Below, piece by piece: positions 1 to 8,531 of a stretch of 64,000 nt of DNA. Location of the stretch: NCBI RefSeq assembly GCF_017573465.1, contig NZ_JAGEPF010000045.1, forward strand, positions 18,182-82,181, written 5' to 3'. This DNA comes from Actinomadura violacea. GTDB lineage: Bacteria > Actinomycetota > Actinomycetes > Streptosporangiales > Streptosporangiaceae. The number at the start of each line of letters is the position of its first letter. Positions within the stretch are counted from its first letter, which is position 1. Made by a program: the position numbers and the translations under genes. The notes under the pieces were generated by a model. That model ran no database searches and was not told where the DNA came from. It was given only the letters and a program-made list of their open reading frames with translations.

Positions 1-149
1 ACCTTCCAGCAGCGTCCGACTATCGACGAACGGCGCACGCCTGCCTGGTGAACGCCCACAACGCCGAGGACGTCCTTAATGCCGCAAGGAAGTCGAACGG
101 CTCACCTAATGGCCTTAGACACTGGCCCCCGGAAGGGGATGACCTTGGC

Positions 150-985
150 GTGAGCCGGGGTGATCTGACCGCCGCGCAGTGGGCGGCCCTGGAGGAGTTG
201 CTGCCGGTCGATAAGAGGCCGGGACGGCCGCCGAAGTTGACGAAACGGCAGCTCATCGAGGGGATCCGGTAGCAGGCCCGGACCGGTGCGCCGTGGCGGG
301 ACTTTGAGCGGTATGGCAGGTGAAAGACGGTCTACAGGCTGTTTCGACGCCGGCAGCGGGATGGGGCCTGGGCGGGTATCGCGAGAGACCTGCAGGTCCG
401 GGCTGACGCCGAGGGCCTGATCACCTGGGGCGTCTCACTCGACTCCACCATCGCCCGCGCGCTCCAGCAGAAGGAACCGCCGGGCGGGGTGTCCTGCGAA
501 CCCGCAGATCACGGGCTCGGGCGGTCGCGCGGCGGGCTGACCACCAAGGTGCACCTGGCCGTCGAGCAGGGCCGAAACCACTCTCGTTCGTAGTCACCGC
601 CGGGCAACGCGGCGATTCGCCGCAGTTCGAGGCCGCGTTGGGGGCGATCCGGGTGCCCCGGCCCGGCGGAGGCCGCCCGCGCACCCGCCCGGACCGGCTG
701 CGGGCCGACAAGGCCTACTCCTCCCGCACCAACCGCGCCTACCTGCGGCGCCGCGGCATCAAGTGCACCATCCCGGAGAAGGACCAGGCCGCCCACCGGC
801 TCAAACGGGCTTCGCGGGGCGGCCGGCCGCCCAAGTTCGACAAGGTCGACTACTGCGAACGCCATGCCGTGGAATGCGCGATCAACCGGCTCAAGCGCAA
901 CCGCGCGGTCGCGACCAGGTACGACAAGCTCGCCGTCCGCTACGAGGCGACGTTGCGCGTCGCCTGCATCAACGAGTGGCCATGA
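150..985 (+). pseudogene. Broken IS5-family transposase
   Basis: The GTG at 150 opens a frame reading LTAAQWAALEELLP and GRPPKLTKRQLIEGIR, the typical N-terminus of small IS5-family transposases, but it stops at 270-272. The DDE region resumes in other frames. The last piece (about 638-985) reads RADKAYSSR, then RRRGIKCTIPEK and NRLKRNRAVATRYDKLA, the conserved second-Asp and Glu regions. At least two in-frame stops and one or more frameshifts separate the parts, so no active transposase can be made. Terminal inverted repeats were not found. The family comes from these motifs; the subgroup is not assigned. Confidence 0.85.
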
Positions 986-1008
986 CCAGTGCTGACCAGC
1001 GCCTCTGC

Positions 1009-1039
1009 TTGACCTCGACCACACTTGAGGTCAGACGAT
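1009..1039 (+). promoter_or_regulatory. MerR/SoxR-type promoter with 19-bp spacer
   Basis: A -35-like TTGACC (1009-1014) and a weak -10-like GACGAT (1034-1039) are separated by exactly 19 bp. Between and overlapping them lies the inverted repeat CCTCGACCACACTTGAGG (1013-1030), close to the SoxR/MerR-family box. The long spacer with a central dyad is the hallmark of promoters activated by DNA distortion by MerR-family regulators. The next gene downstream starts at 1111. The nearest MerR gene in the window (5382) has a different palindrome at its own promoter, so the regulator is unknown. Confidence 0.6.
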
Positions 1040-1110
1040 CTTTTCGAGAGTAGGTCGCGTCGGGGCGACGCGACCCACAAAAGCGAAGATCAAGAGCGTG
1101 GAGGTCAGGG

Positions 1111-2073
1111 ATGTCGGTGTCGATGGTGGCCGAGTGGATCAGGAAACGTTCTCACCGGGTGGCCGCTCGGGAGCTCGGCGAGTCGCTGGAGGACGTGCGG
1201 CCTGTTGCGTCGATGGTGCGGGGCGCAGAGGTCGTGGCGTTGGGCGCCGCTGCGCGGCAGACCCGGGAATTGTCGGTGGTGGCGCATCGCATCGTGCGGC
1301 TCCTGGTCGAGGAGGAGGGGTTCCGGTCACTTGCCCTGGAGGGCGACGACGCCGCCCGGCTCGGGCTGGACACCTACATCGCCACCGGCCACGGCGACCC
1401 GCGTGAGCTGCTGGGCGGAGCGCGGGCGTTCTGGCAGAGCGAGGAGATCCTTGACCTCATCCACTGGATGAGGTCATACAACCAGCGTCACCCCGACGAT
1501 CCAGTGCGTTTCGCCCAAGCTCCGGACCGGCAGGTCAGGCACACCACGCGGTTGGACGGTCTCGCCGGGCTGGAACGCGAGCTCGCCGACGGTGTGGTCT
1601 GGTGGCGGGAGCGCTCCGGCGACAAGGTCGTGTACTGGGGCGGTATGGCGCACACCGCGGTCGGCGACCCCCGCACGGTGTCCCCGTCCTCACCTCCAGA
1701 GACGCATCGCAACATGGGCGGTTACCTGCGCGAACACATGGGGACGCGTTACCGGTCGATCGGCCTGACCCTGGGCCACGGCTCAATCGGGGTGCCCCTC
1801 CCCTCGCCGAGCACGCAGTTCGCCGACTCCGCGCTCAGCGCGGGCGCCGCCGGCCAAGCGGGATACCTCCTGGACCTTCGGGCACCGCAGCCCGAACCCG
1901 TCCACCACTGGCTCAACGCCCCGACCAAGACACGGCTGATCGGCCCGTCCTACGACCCCGCCGATGACGCGGCCTACCACCTGTCGGGCGGATCGCTGGC
2001 CGCCTGGTTCGACATCATCCTCCACACCGAAGAGGTCACGCCCGCCCGACTGCTCGCACCGCTGCCCGGCTAG
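1111..2073 (+). CDS. Erythromycin esterase-like protein, probable catalytic loss
   Basis: A 320-aa protein of the erythromycin esterase (EreA/EreB) superfamily, recognised from the order VVALG (42-46), then TREL, SLALEGD, the D-x-Y-I-A-x-G segment, W-M-R-x-Y-N and WGGMAHTAVG. Ere-type enzymes hydrolyse the macrolide lactone using a Glu/His pair in a G-E-x-x-H-G-x-x-E motif near residue 45. Here the segment reads GAAARQTRE (45-53), so the first Glu and the His are missing. Family members are usually about 400 aa; this one is shorter in the middle. It lies downstream of a MerR-type promoter and just after a dead transposase. It is probably a non-esterase homologue or a decaying gene rather than a resistance enzyme. 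Confidence 0.7.
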   Translation: MSVSMVAEWIRKRSHRVAARELGESLEDVRPVASMVRGAEVVALGAAARQTRELSVVAHRIVRLLVEEEGFRSLALEGDDAARLGLDTYIATGHGDPRELLGGARAFWQSEEILDLIHWMRSYNQRHPDDPVRFAQAPDRQVRHTTRLDGLAGLERELADGVVWWRERSGDKVVYWGGMAHTAVGDPRTVSPSSPPETHRNMGGYLREHMGTRYRSIGLTLGHGSIGVPLPSPSTQFADSALSAGAAGQAGYLLDLRAPQPEPVHHWLNAPTKTRLIGPSYDPADDAAYHLSGGSLAAWFDIILHTEEVTPARLLAPLPG

Positions 2074-2336
2074 ATTCCAGAAACAGGCCCTAGTTCACCT
2101 CGATGCCCCAGCGTCGACTGCGCGGACGGCGCGTGGCACATCAGCGGCATCGGCTATGAACCGACTTACGAATACTCGATATCGCTCGATGCGTGTCGCC
2201 GCGTCCGCCTGAGGTGTGCACGGCCTCAGGGCGCTGCGCTGGCTGAGAATCACGTGCGTGCAGAGCGCCTTCACCAACGCGGCCTATACCGCGAGCAGCT
2301 GGGCCGCGGCGCGGGCGGCCGGGGATATCACGTGAG

Positions 2337-2720
2337 TCAGGCCTTAGCGCGCTGCTGCTTGAGGCGGAGTTCCTCCTTGCGGACTTCGGCTTGGACGGCT
2401 TGCTCGCGTTCCAGCCAGTCGGGCCTTTCGGCCTTCAGGTTCTCGATCTCGGCCGTGGTGAGGGGGCCCGTGATGCCGGCGCGGGCCAGACCTGAAACGG
2501 AGACGCGGAGCCTGGCGGCGACGACCTGGCGGGGGTGGGGGCCCTCACGGCGCAGGTTCGCCAGCCACGAGGGCGGGTCGGCTTGGAGCGCGTTCAATTC
2601 GTCCCGGGAGACAGGGCCTTCCTGGAACTCGGCGGGTGCTGCCGACAGCAGGATCCCCAGCTTCTTGGCCGCGGTCGCGGGCTTCATGGTCTGCGGGGTC
2701 TTTGCTTTGGACGTGCCCAT
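2337..2720 (-). CDS. DUF5997 family protein
   Basis: A 127-aa basic protein beginning MGTSKAKTPQTMKPATAAKK, with GPVSRDELNALQADPP, HPRQVVAARL and PLTTAEIE. This matches the DUF5997 family of actinobacteria along its full length. The second half (VVAARLRVSVSGLARAGI) looks like a helix-turn-helix. It is divergently arranged, 55 bp from the LysR-like gene at 2776, and the two are commonly paired in actinomycetes, so a shared promoter region is likely. The biochemical role is unknown. Confidence 0.85.
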   Translation of the reverse strand: MGTSKAKTPQTMKPATAAKKLGILLSAAPAEFQEGPVSRDELNALQADPPSWLANLRREGPHPRQVVAARLRVSVSGLARAGITGPLTTAEIENLKAERPDWLEREQAVQAEVRKEELRLKQQRAKA

Positions 2721-2775
2721 GACCTCAAGGGTAGCCAGCGGGAGGGAACTGCCTGAACGTGACTAGGCTGGCGGA

Positions 2776-3468
2776 GTGACCGATGGTGAGTTCCGGCTGG
2801 CCTACGTGCCAGGGGTGACGCCCGGGAAGTGGGCCGGGGTGTGGGCCGAGCGGGTCCGGGAGGTGCCGCTTCGCCTGCTGCAGATGCCGGCGGCCGAGGT
2901 CGTCCCCCTGCTGCGGAACGGGGGCGTGGACGCGGCGTTCGTACGCCTGCCCGTCGACCGCGAGGCCCTCCATGTGATCCCGCTGTACCTGGAGACGACC
3001 GTGGTCGTGGTGCCGAAGGATCACGCGGTGGCCGCAGTGGAGGAAGTGGAGCTCGCCGATCTCGCCGACGAGGACGTGTTCGAGCCACTCGATGATGTCT
3101 TGACCTGGGACGAGCGCCCCGGGCAACCTGCGTTCACCCGTCCTGAGAGCACCGCCGCCGCGATCGAGCTGGTGGCATCGGGAACCGGCGTCCTGCTGCT
3201 CCCCCAGTCTCTGGCCCGCCTCCACCACCGCAAAGACCTCACCTACCGAGCCGTGACCGACGCTCCTCAGTCCCAGATCGGCCTCGCCTGGCTTGAGGCC
3301 GAGACGACCGACCTCATGGAGGAACTGATCGGCATCGTCCGCGGCCGCACCCCCAACAGTTCCCGTGGCCGCAACCCCCAGCAACAACAGCCCACCCGTA
3401 AGAAGCAGCCACCGCAACAGCGCTCCGCCTCCAAGCCCCGCAGCCGCCAGAAGCGCCGCCGAAGGTGA
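2776..3468 (+). CDS. LysR substrate-binding-domain protein without HTH, basic tail
   Basis: The GTG at 2776 starts a 230-aa protein. Residues 1-195 form a periplasmic-binding-like LysR effector domain (FRLAYVPGVTPGKWAGVW, AAFVRLPVD, VVVVPKDHAVA, ELVASGTGVLLLPQSLAR). The usual N-terminal winged HTH of LysR regulators is absent. Residues about 195-230 are instead a Gln/Arg/Lys-rich tail that could bind nucleic acid non-specifically. It diverges from the DUF5997 gene. Full-length LysR proteins are about 300 aa, so this is a stand-alone effector domain rather than a chance truncation; no HTH coding remnant is visible upstream. Its ligand is unknown. Confidence 0.8.
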   Translation: MTDGEFRLAYVPGVTPGKWAGVWAERVREVPLRLLQMPAAEVVPLLRNGGVDAAFVRLPVDREALHVIPLYLETTVVVVPKDHAVAAVEEVELADLADEDVFEPLDDVLTWDERPGQPAFTRPESTAAAIELVASGTGVLLLPQSLARLHHRKDLTYRAVTDAPQSQIGLAWLEAETTDLMEELIGIVRGRTPNSSRGRNPQQQQPTRKKQPPQQRSASKPRSRQKRRRR

Positions 3469-3639
3469 CGAGAACCGGCCTCACCGCCCCTCATATGACG
3501 ATGGCCTCCGCCAATTGACCCTGCGGCGAGCGGACTCACTCGGGTCCCGTCGCGGACTACCGCGCTGGACCGCGCCTTCCCCGTCTGAGCCGACTCGTTG
3601 GCCGCTGGAAATGGGGCGGGTGGTCGCCGTTCAATCACG

Positions 3640-3990
3640 TCCTGGTCGGCTCTTCGCCGAGCCGGAGGCCGATGCCGCCGCGATCCGCAGCTGGCAGGTC
3701 CAGTTCATCCCCGGCCACTCCAGACAAGCGAGTACGCTCTCGCCCTGATCCGGATCCTGTCCCCCGACGACCCCGAGGATGTTCCACTCCGCCGACCCCA
3801 GGCCCGCATAACCCGCCGCGCAGTTCTTGAGCGGCAGGACGCGCCTTCCTACGACGTCATCTGCGCATCATGCCCGGTCGGTCACCCGTTGTAGTGCCGT
3901 CCGCGACTCCAAGGACCCCGACGGCCCGAAGCTCCTTCTCAACCCCGGCGAGCGCGTGCACTGGCGGCGGGCTTCGTGCTCCGGAATGCC
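3640..3990 (+). pseudogene. Remnant of an XRE (DUF5753) regulator fused to DUF397
   Basis: Pieces of the C-terminal DUF5753 domain are visible in two frames. RSWQVQFIPG is around 3690-3720. After a frameshift, LQTSEYALALIRILSPDDPED continues through RRAVLERQDAPSYDVICAS to about 3880. Directly after this, in a third frame (about 3899-3965), comes RDSKDPDGPKLLLNP, the signature of DUF397 proteins. In actinomycetes an XRE-DUF5753 regulator is normally followed by a small DUF397 partner. Here a deletion and frameshifts have collapsed both into about 350 bp. No HTH is left and no product is expected. The flanks 3469-3639 and 3991-4274 show nothing recognisable. Confidence 0.7.
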
Positions 3991-4274
3991 GCCGTCAGTG
4001 CAGCGGGATGCCCCGGATCCCATAACGTCCACGGCCACACAGGTCAGCCGCTGCTACGGGGCGCGTAGGCGAGAACAACACTCTCCTCGTCGGGCTGGTC
4101 GATGATGGCTGCGGCCGTGAGAAGCAGCAACGTGCGTGCGTTGGTCTGGGCGACGGTGCGATTTCGCGGGCGGGCGGCGATACCCCCGGCCCGGTCCGGT
4201 GGGTCGACGCGCCGGGGCGGGGTGCCCAATGCTTTCAGCGCGTTCCGCCCCGACGCGCTGATCCTTACGGCACC

Positions 4275-5225
4275 TCACTTGGATTCGAGTCGTCCCAACG
4301 GGTGCGGGGCGCCTGTGAGTGCCGCTTGCGCCGCGATCCAGGTGGAACTGTCGATGCCGAGGACGTGGCGCAGGTAGGCGAGGGTGACCTGCTGGACGAG
4401 GGCGACGCGCTCGGGGTTCTCGTCGGTGGTCTCGGCGGCGTCGTAGCCGGAGATGCCCCCGAGGAGGTGCTCGCCGCCGAAGATGGTGAGCAGGCTCTTG
4501 TCACCAGGGCTGAGGGTGTAGGGCTCAGTGGTCCATTCCGGTCCAAGGGTGGTCACCGGGAGATGGTCCTTGTCGCCGGAGACCACCAGGGCGGGGGCGG
4601 TGAGGTGGGAGAAGTCCACCTCCCGCAGCCAGGGGAGGTTCTCGGTGGCGTAGGGGGTCAGGTCGCCGCCGCCCCTCCCGGCCGTGGCCAGCAGGACGCC
4701 CGCCGTGACCCGAGGGTCGGACAGGTCGTCGGCGGCTCCGGTCTGCGGGTCGGTGACGCGCAGGCCCAGCAGCATGGCGGCAGTGTGGCCGCCGAAGGAG
4801 TGCCCGGCCGCGGCGATGCGGCCGTGGTCCAGGCGTCCGGCCAGGCCAGGGACGGCCGTTTCCAGCACGTCGAGGTCGTCGAGGATGCGCTTCATGTCGG
4901 CGACGCGGATCCGCCATGTCCGGGGTTTGCGGGGGTCGTTCGCGGTGAGGGTCAGCCTCCTGGAGTCCAGGTGGGTGGCCTGGACGACCACGAAACCGTG
5001 GGCGGCCCAGTAGTCGGTCAGGGGTGCGTAGCCGTCCAGGTTGGAGCCGAAGCCGTGCGCGAAAACGATGATCGGCAGGTCGTGTCCGGTGACCGGCGCG
5101 GACACCCGCACATGCAGGTCTTCGCCACGTTCGGGGGCCGGCAGCACGATCGGCTTCACCGAGACGATCGGGGCGGCGGCGAGGCCGTCGGTGATTCCGG
5201 TCGGCGCGGGAGCGGGAGTGGTCAT
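4275..5225 (-). CDS. Alpha/beta hydrolase (chlorophyllase/lipase-like)
   Basis: A 316-aa serine hydrolase. HGFGSNLDGYAPL forms the oxyanion region, GHSFGG (about residue 150) carries the nucleophile Ser, and VSGDKDHLP and GGEHLLGG carry the probable acid and His. The N-terminus has no clear signal peptide, so it is probably cytosolic. It resembles the chlorophyllase/PET-hydrolase-like group often annotated as alpha/beta hydrolase in actinomycetes; the substrate is unknown. It is divergent from the MerR gene at 5382 and shares the intergenic palindrome at 5330-5345, so it is the likely target of that regulator. Confidence 0.8.
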   Translation of the reverse strand: MTTPAPAPTGITDGLAAAPIVSVKPIVLPAPERGEDLHVRVSAPVTGHDLPIIVFAHGFGSNLDGYAPLTDYWAAHGFVVVQATHLDSRRLTLTANDPRKPRTWRIRVADMKRILDDLDVLETAVPGLAGRLDHGRIAAAGHSFGGHTAAMLLGLRVTDPQTGAADDLSDPRVTAGVLLATAGRGGGDLTPYATENLPWLREVDFSHLTAPALVVSGDKDHLPVTTLGPEWTTEPYTLSPGDKSLLTIFGGEHLLGGISGYDAAETTDENPERVALVQQVTLAYLRHVLGIDSSTWIAAQAALTGAPHPLGRLESK

Positions 5226-5329
5226 GGGTGCCTCAATCCTCGGGGAAGTTCGTGCGGTGGGCCGATCCGCGACTGTTCACGGCAGGACCGGGAGGCAGGC
5301 GACCGGCCTCTCACCGGGTACGCTAAAAC

Positions 5330-5345
5330 CTGACATCCATGTCAG
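5330..5345. promoter_or_regulatory. Perfect palindrome, probable MerR operator
   Basis: CTGACATCCATGTCAG has perfect 7-bp arms around a 2-bp centre. It lies 37 bp before the MerR start (5382) and 105 bp before the divergent hydrolase start (5225). Either arm provides a CTGACA -35-like hexamer for one of the divergent promoters. Position and symmetry fit an operator bound by the adjacent MerR protein. Confidence 0.55.
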
Positions 5346-5381
5346 AGGCAAGGGTGTGTGCCGCACATCGCAGGGGGACGG

Positions 5382-5810
5382 ATGCGCATCGGGGAACTCG
5401 CCGCCAAGACAGGGGTCAGCGTCCGGTCCCTGCGGTACTACGAGCAGCAGGGGCTCCTCGCCGCCGAGCGCAGCTCCAGCGGTCAGCGCCACTATCCCGA
5501 CAGTGCGGTCGAGCGGGTCCGGCTCATCCAGCAGTTGTACGCAGCCGGACTGTCCAGCAAGACCATCGTCGACCTCATCCCCTGCGTCGTCGACGGCCGC
5601 GCCACGCCCGAACTGCTCGCCGGCCTAGCCGCCCAGCGCGACCACATCGACAGGCATATCGCCGACCTGACCGACACCCGCAACCGGCTCGACTCGGTCA
5701 TCACCGGCGCCGCCACGAACATGCTCACCGGAAGGTCCTGCCGACCCGGCGACACCCCGCAGGAGCGGACAGTGGCCGAGCACCCCGCCGCGCGGACCAG
5801 GACCTCGTAA
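5382..5810 (+). CDS. MerR family transcriptional regulator
   Basis: The ATG at 5382 follows a GGGGGACGG Shine-Dalgarno-like stretch and begins MRIGELAAKTGVSVRSLRYY, the classic MerR winged HTH. YEQQGLLAAERSSSGQRHY completes the wing and is followed by a coiled-coil dimerisation helix (about residues 75-115). The 142-aa product has no Cys pattern of metal sensors, so a metal ligand is unlikely. Small MerR proteins of this type commonly control a divergent neighbour, here the alpha/beta hydrolase at 4275-5225. The C-terminal 25 residues are low-complexity and may reflect an altered stop. Confidence 0.88.
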   Translation: MRIGELAAKTGVSVRSLRYYEQQGLLAAERSSSGQRHYPDSAVERVRLIQQLYAAGLSSKTIVDLIPCVVDGRATPELLAGLAAQRDHIDRHIADLTDTRNRLDSVITGAATNMLTGRSCRPGDTPQERTVAEHPAARTRTS

Positions 5811-6078
5811 GAACAGAGCAGATCACCGGTTCGCAGGGAGCAAGCCGCGTCGCCCGCGGGGCCGTCCCGGGCGCGGCTTCGGCCACGCCGACTCCAGCAC
5901 CTGATGCATCCTCGGGCGGCAGATGCCGTCCTCGCGCAACACCGCGCTGATCGACAGCCCATCCCGTCCATCACGGCTGGTGGCCGCCCAGTTCGGCCGG
6001 TGGGTCCCATTAGGGCTGAGCGGGCGACGTCGCCGATCCGGCTGAGGCTGAGGGTGACGTGCTGCCGGGGCGCCATCG

Positions 6079-6333
6079 CTACTTGAGCTCGACGGCCCTC
6101 TGCTCGTCCAGGTCCCGGACGTGCCGCAGCAGGGCGTGAAACATGCGGGCCTCGGCGCGAAGCGCCTGCTCTGACCTGCCGTTTGGGCGGACCGCGGTGA
6201 GGATGCCGAGCCCTGAGCCGATTCGCTCGATCAGTGAGCTGTCCGGGATCAGGTGTGTCATGCCCTCGTGCTGACGGCGGCTCAGGACTTCGTAGGGGTC
6301 GGGTGCCTCGTTGGCGAGGATGTCGATCTCCCG
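6079..6333 (-). pseudogene. Unrecognised gene remnant (C-terminal part)
   Basis: After an in-frame stop near 6334 the minus strand carries a frame with good actinomycete codon use: EAPDPYEVLSRRQHEG, then SLIERIGSGLGILTAV and FHALLRHVRDLDEQRAVELK. The only ATG in the frame is at 6261, so this is probably the C-terminal end of a longer gene whose upstream part is broken. Three bases after its stop, an ATG at 6076 begins MAPRQHVTLSLSRIGDVA, which decays into frameshifts over about 200 bp. The two could be remnants of one operon. The family is not recognised. The flanks 5811-5890 and 6334-6599 hold nothing clear. Confidence 0.35.
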
Positions 6334-6599
6334 TCAGCAACCGGTAGCTGTGGTCTGGGAGACGCCGCGTCGCTGGGCAGGCGGTACACGCAGCCGCGCT
6401 CGTGAACCATCGCGGCACCAGAATCACCTGCCGAAACGCTCTCAGCGCCCGAGATCACTTCGGCGTGCCGATCTGACGGCGGCGGACGACCAAGAGCCGG
6501 GCGAGGCATTCCACGAAGCGGCGCGGGAGGTCGAGCGTGGCAGCATGGGTGACCCACATGAAGTCCCTGGTTGCAAGCGACGGTGGAGGGTCCCGGTCC

Positions 6600-7289
6600 A
6601 TGGCGACGTATGTATTGATCCATGCCGCGGCTGTTGATGCGTGGTATTGGGGGCCGCTGGCTGAGGATCTGCGCGCCCGGGGCCACGAGGTGGTCGCACC
6701 GGCTCTGCCGTGTGATGAGGAGTCGGCCGGACTCGCTGAGTACGCGGACGTGGTGGTCGAGGCCATCGGCGACCGGACCGATCTCGTAGTCGTCGCCCAC
6801 TCGTTCGGCGGCTTCACCGGCCCACTCGTCTGCGACCGGGTGTCGGCGGACTTGCTGGTCATGCTCCAAGCCCAGGTTCCGGCCCCGGGCGAGTCACCAG
6901 GCCAGTGGTGGGACAACACCGGTTACGGGGCGGCCCGGCAGGAATCCGACCGCCGCAGGGGCGTCGCGCAGGGCACCGAAGAAGACGCACTCTCCCTCGT
7001 CCTGCATGACACCCCGGCCGCCCTGGCTGCCGAGTTCATGGCGGAGCACCAGCGGAAACAAGCGTCGGCCCCATTCGGACGGCCATGGCCGCTGACCACG
7101 TGGCCGCGGGTAGCAACCAGGTTCTTGATGTCGTCCGACGACCGTTTCTTCCCGGCCGAGTTCATGCGAAGCATGGTCGCCGAGCGGCTCGGTTTCCAGC
7201 CGGACGAGATGCCAGGCGACCACTGCCCCATGCTCGGCCATCCGAAGGAACTAGCTGACCGTCTGGAGGCGTACCGCGCCGCATTGTGA
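6600..7289 (+). CDS. Alpha/beta hydrolase (EstC/PNAE-like)
   Basis: A 229-aa compact hydrolase. MATYVLIHAAAVDAWYW opens the fold, with the oxyanion region near the start. VVAHSFGG (about residue 63) gives the nucleophile Ser, and the family acid and His are in SSDDRFFPAEF and PGDHCPMLGHP near the end. The His-x-Pro-x-x-x-x-P pattern near the C-terminus is usual for this plant-esterase/hydroxynitrile-lyase-like family. The ATG at 6600 is preferred over 6537 because the fold begins exactly there and the extra 21 residues are poor. It converges on the DNA ligase gene with a 30-bp gap. Confidence 0.8.
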   Translation: MATYVLIHAAAVDAWYWGPLAEDLRARGHEVVAPALPCDEESAGLAEYADVVVEAIGDRTDLVVVAHSFGGFTGPLVCDRVSADLLVMLQAQVPAPGESPGQWWDNTGYGAARQESDRRRGVAQGTEEDALSLVLHDTPAALAAEFMAEHQRKQASAPFGRPWPLTTWPRVATRFLMSSDDRFFPAEFMRSMVAERLGFQPDEMPGDHCPMLGHPKELADRLEAYRAAL

Positions 7290-7319
7290 TCGACCTGTCC
7301 TCAGTCAGGCACAACCGGC

Positions 7320-8345
7320 TCATTCCAGGTCGAGGCCCTCCGGCACGTCCTCGGGCGTCAGGTCCGGTCGGGCGCGGACGTAGCGCACCGAGTGACGCCA
7401 CCGGCCATGCTCCACTGCAGCGTCCACGCTGATCTCCGCCACAACGCTCGGGACGACACGGGCGTACGAAGTCGATGTCTCCGCGCCGGGCAGACCGCCG
7501 GCCCATCCGGCGGGCAGGACCGGTGGCCACGGATGATCGTCGCCTGCAGCCGTCAGCAAGGCGGCCAGCGAATGGCTCGCCGTCGGCGGCAACGGCGAAG
7601 TGCGGCCGACGACACGCAAACGTCCACCCCGCTCGTAGCGGCCGAGGATCAGCGTTTGAGGCACGTCAATGCTTCCGGTGACGCCGCCGATGATGGCTTC
7701 GGTGGTGGCGCGGTGCTTGACCTTCCACCAGCCACGCTTGCCTTCGCTGTAGCGGCTGTTGGCGGCCTTGACGACCAGGCCTTCGATGCCCTGGGCCGGC
7801 AGTATCTCGAACCACAGCCGGGCTTCGCCGACGTCGCGCATCTGGGGGCACAGCACGATCAGGGAACCATCCGGCACACCGACAAGAAGCCGCTCAAGGG
7901 CTTGGCGGCGTTCGGTCAGTGGTCTGGGCCGGTAGTCGGTCCCGCCTGTCTCCAGTAGATCGCACACCACGTAGTGGCAGGGTTCGGCGAGCACGAGGTC
8001 GCGTCGGCGGCGGCCGGCGACATGGCGGCGTTGCAGCGCGGCGAAATCCAGGCGCCCGTCGCGTCCCCAGCGCACGATCTCACCGTCGACAACGGTCCCC
8101 GCCGGGAGGGCGTCGAAGACCGCCAGAACGACCTCGGGAAACGCGTCGTTGAAGGACTTCAGACGCCGCGACCACAGACGGACGCCGCCGTCCTCGTTGA
8201 CGATCGCCAGCGCGCGGAACCCGTCCCACTTGGGCTCATAGCGGCATCCGCCCGGGCAGGCCGCCTCGTCCGGGATGTGGTCGATCGCCGTCGCTGCCAT
8301 GGGGACGACGGGCCCACCGATGTGCACTGCCGCCACCCCCGCCAA
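7320..8345 (-). CDS. ATP-dependent DNA ligase (LigC/LigD-ligase type)
   Basis: A 341-aa enzyme with the nucleotidyltransferase motif I EPKWDGFR (adenylated Lys, about residue 39), motif III-like VVDGEIV, motif IV GIEGLVVK and motif V WWKVKH. An OB-fold follows, ending in VRYVRARPDLTPEDV. The size and order match the stand-alone actinobacterial ATP-dependent ligases (LigC) used in end-joining and excision repair beside the NAD-dependent LigA. No Ku or primase gene is next to it, so it is an orphan copy. The family start usually has PPVxPMLA; GPVVPMAATAIDHIPD matches this, so the start at 8345 (or a GTG near 8327) is favoured over 8300. Confidence 0.9.
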   Translation of the reverse strand: MAGVAAVHIGGPVVPMAATAIDHIPDEAACPGGCRYEPKWDGFRALAIVNEDGGVRLWSRRLKSFNDAFPEVVLAVFDALPAGTVVDGEIVRWGRDGRLDFAALQRRHVAGRRRRDLVLAEPCHYVVCDLLETGGTDYRPRPLTERRQALERLLVGVPDGSLIVLCPQMRDVGEARLWFEILPAQGIEGLVVKAANSRYSEGKRGWWKVKHRATTEAIIGGVTGSIDVPQTLILGRYERGGRLRVVGRTSPLPPTASHSLAALLTAAGDDHPWPPVLPAGWAGGLPGAETSTSYARVVPSVVAEISVDAAVEHGRWRHSVRYVRARPDLTPEDVPEGLDLE

Positions 8346-8531
8346 CCAGCTCGTGGTGTGCGGCTACCCGCAGGCCCCGCCAGGACAGCGCAACCGCCAG
8401 AAGCTTGGCCATTGCATGGACGGCTCATTGCCCCTCGGCTGACGGACCCGGCCGTCCGTTAGACGGCGCCCAGAACGCATGTTCGGACGTCGCCGAAATG
8501 CGCGTGACGTCCGCCCTGTCCCTGCAGGATC

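Noticed and set aside
1111..2073. Macrolide-resistance esterase
   Set aside because: The fold matches the family, but the catalytic Glu/His positions are Ala/Arg, so a resistance function is not claimed.
5492..6427. Long minus-strand frame opposite the MerR gene
   Set aside because: Its second half is the shadow of the MerR gene; only the short pieces around 5950-6333 have natural codon use.
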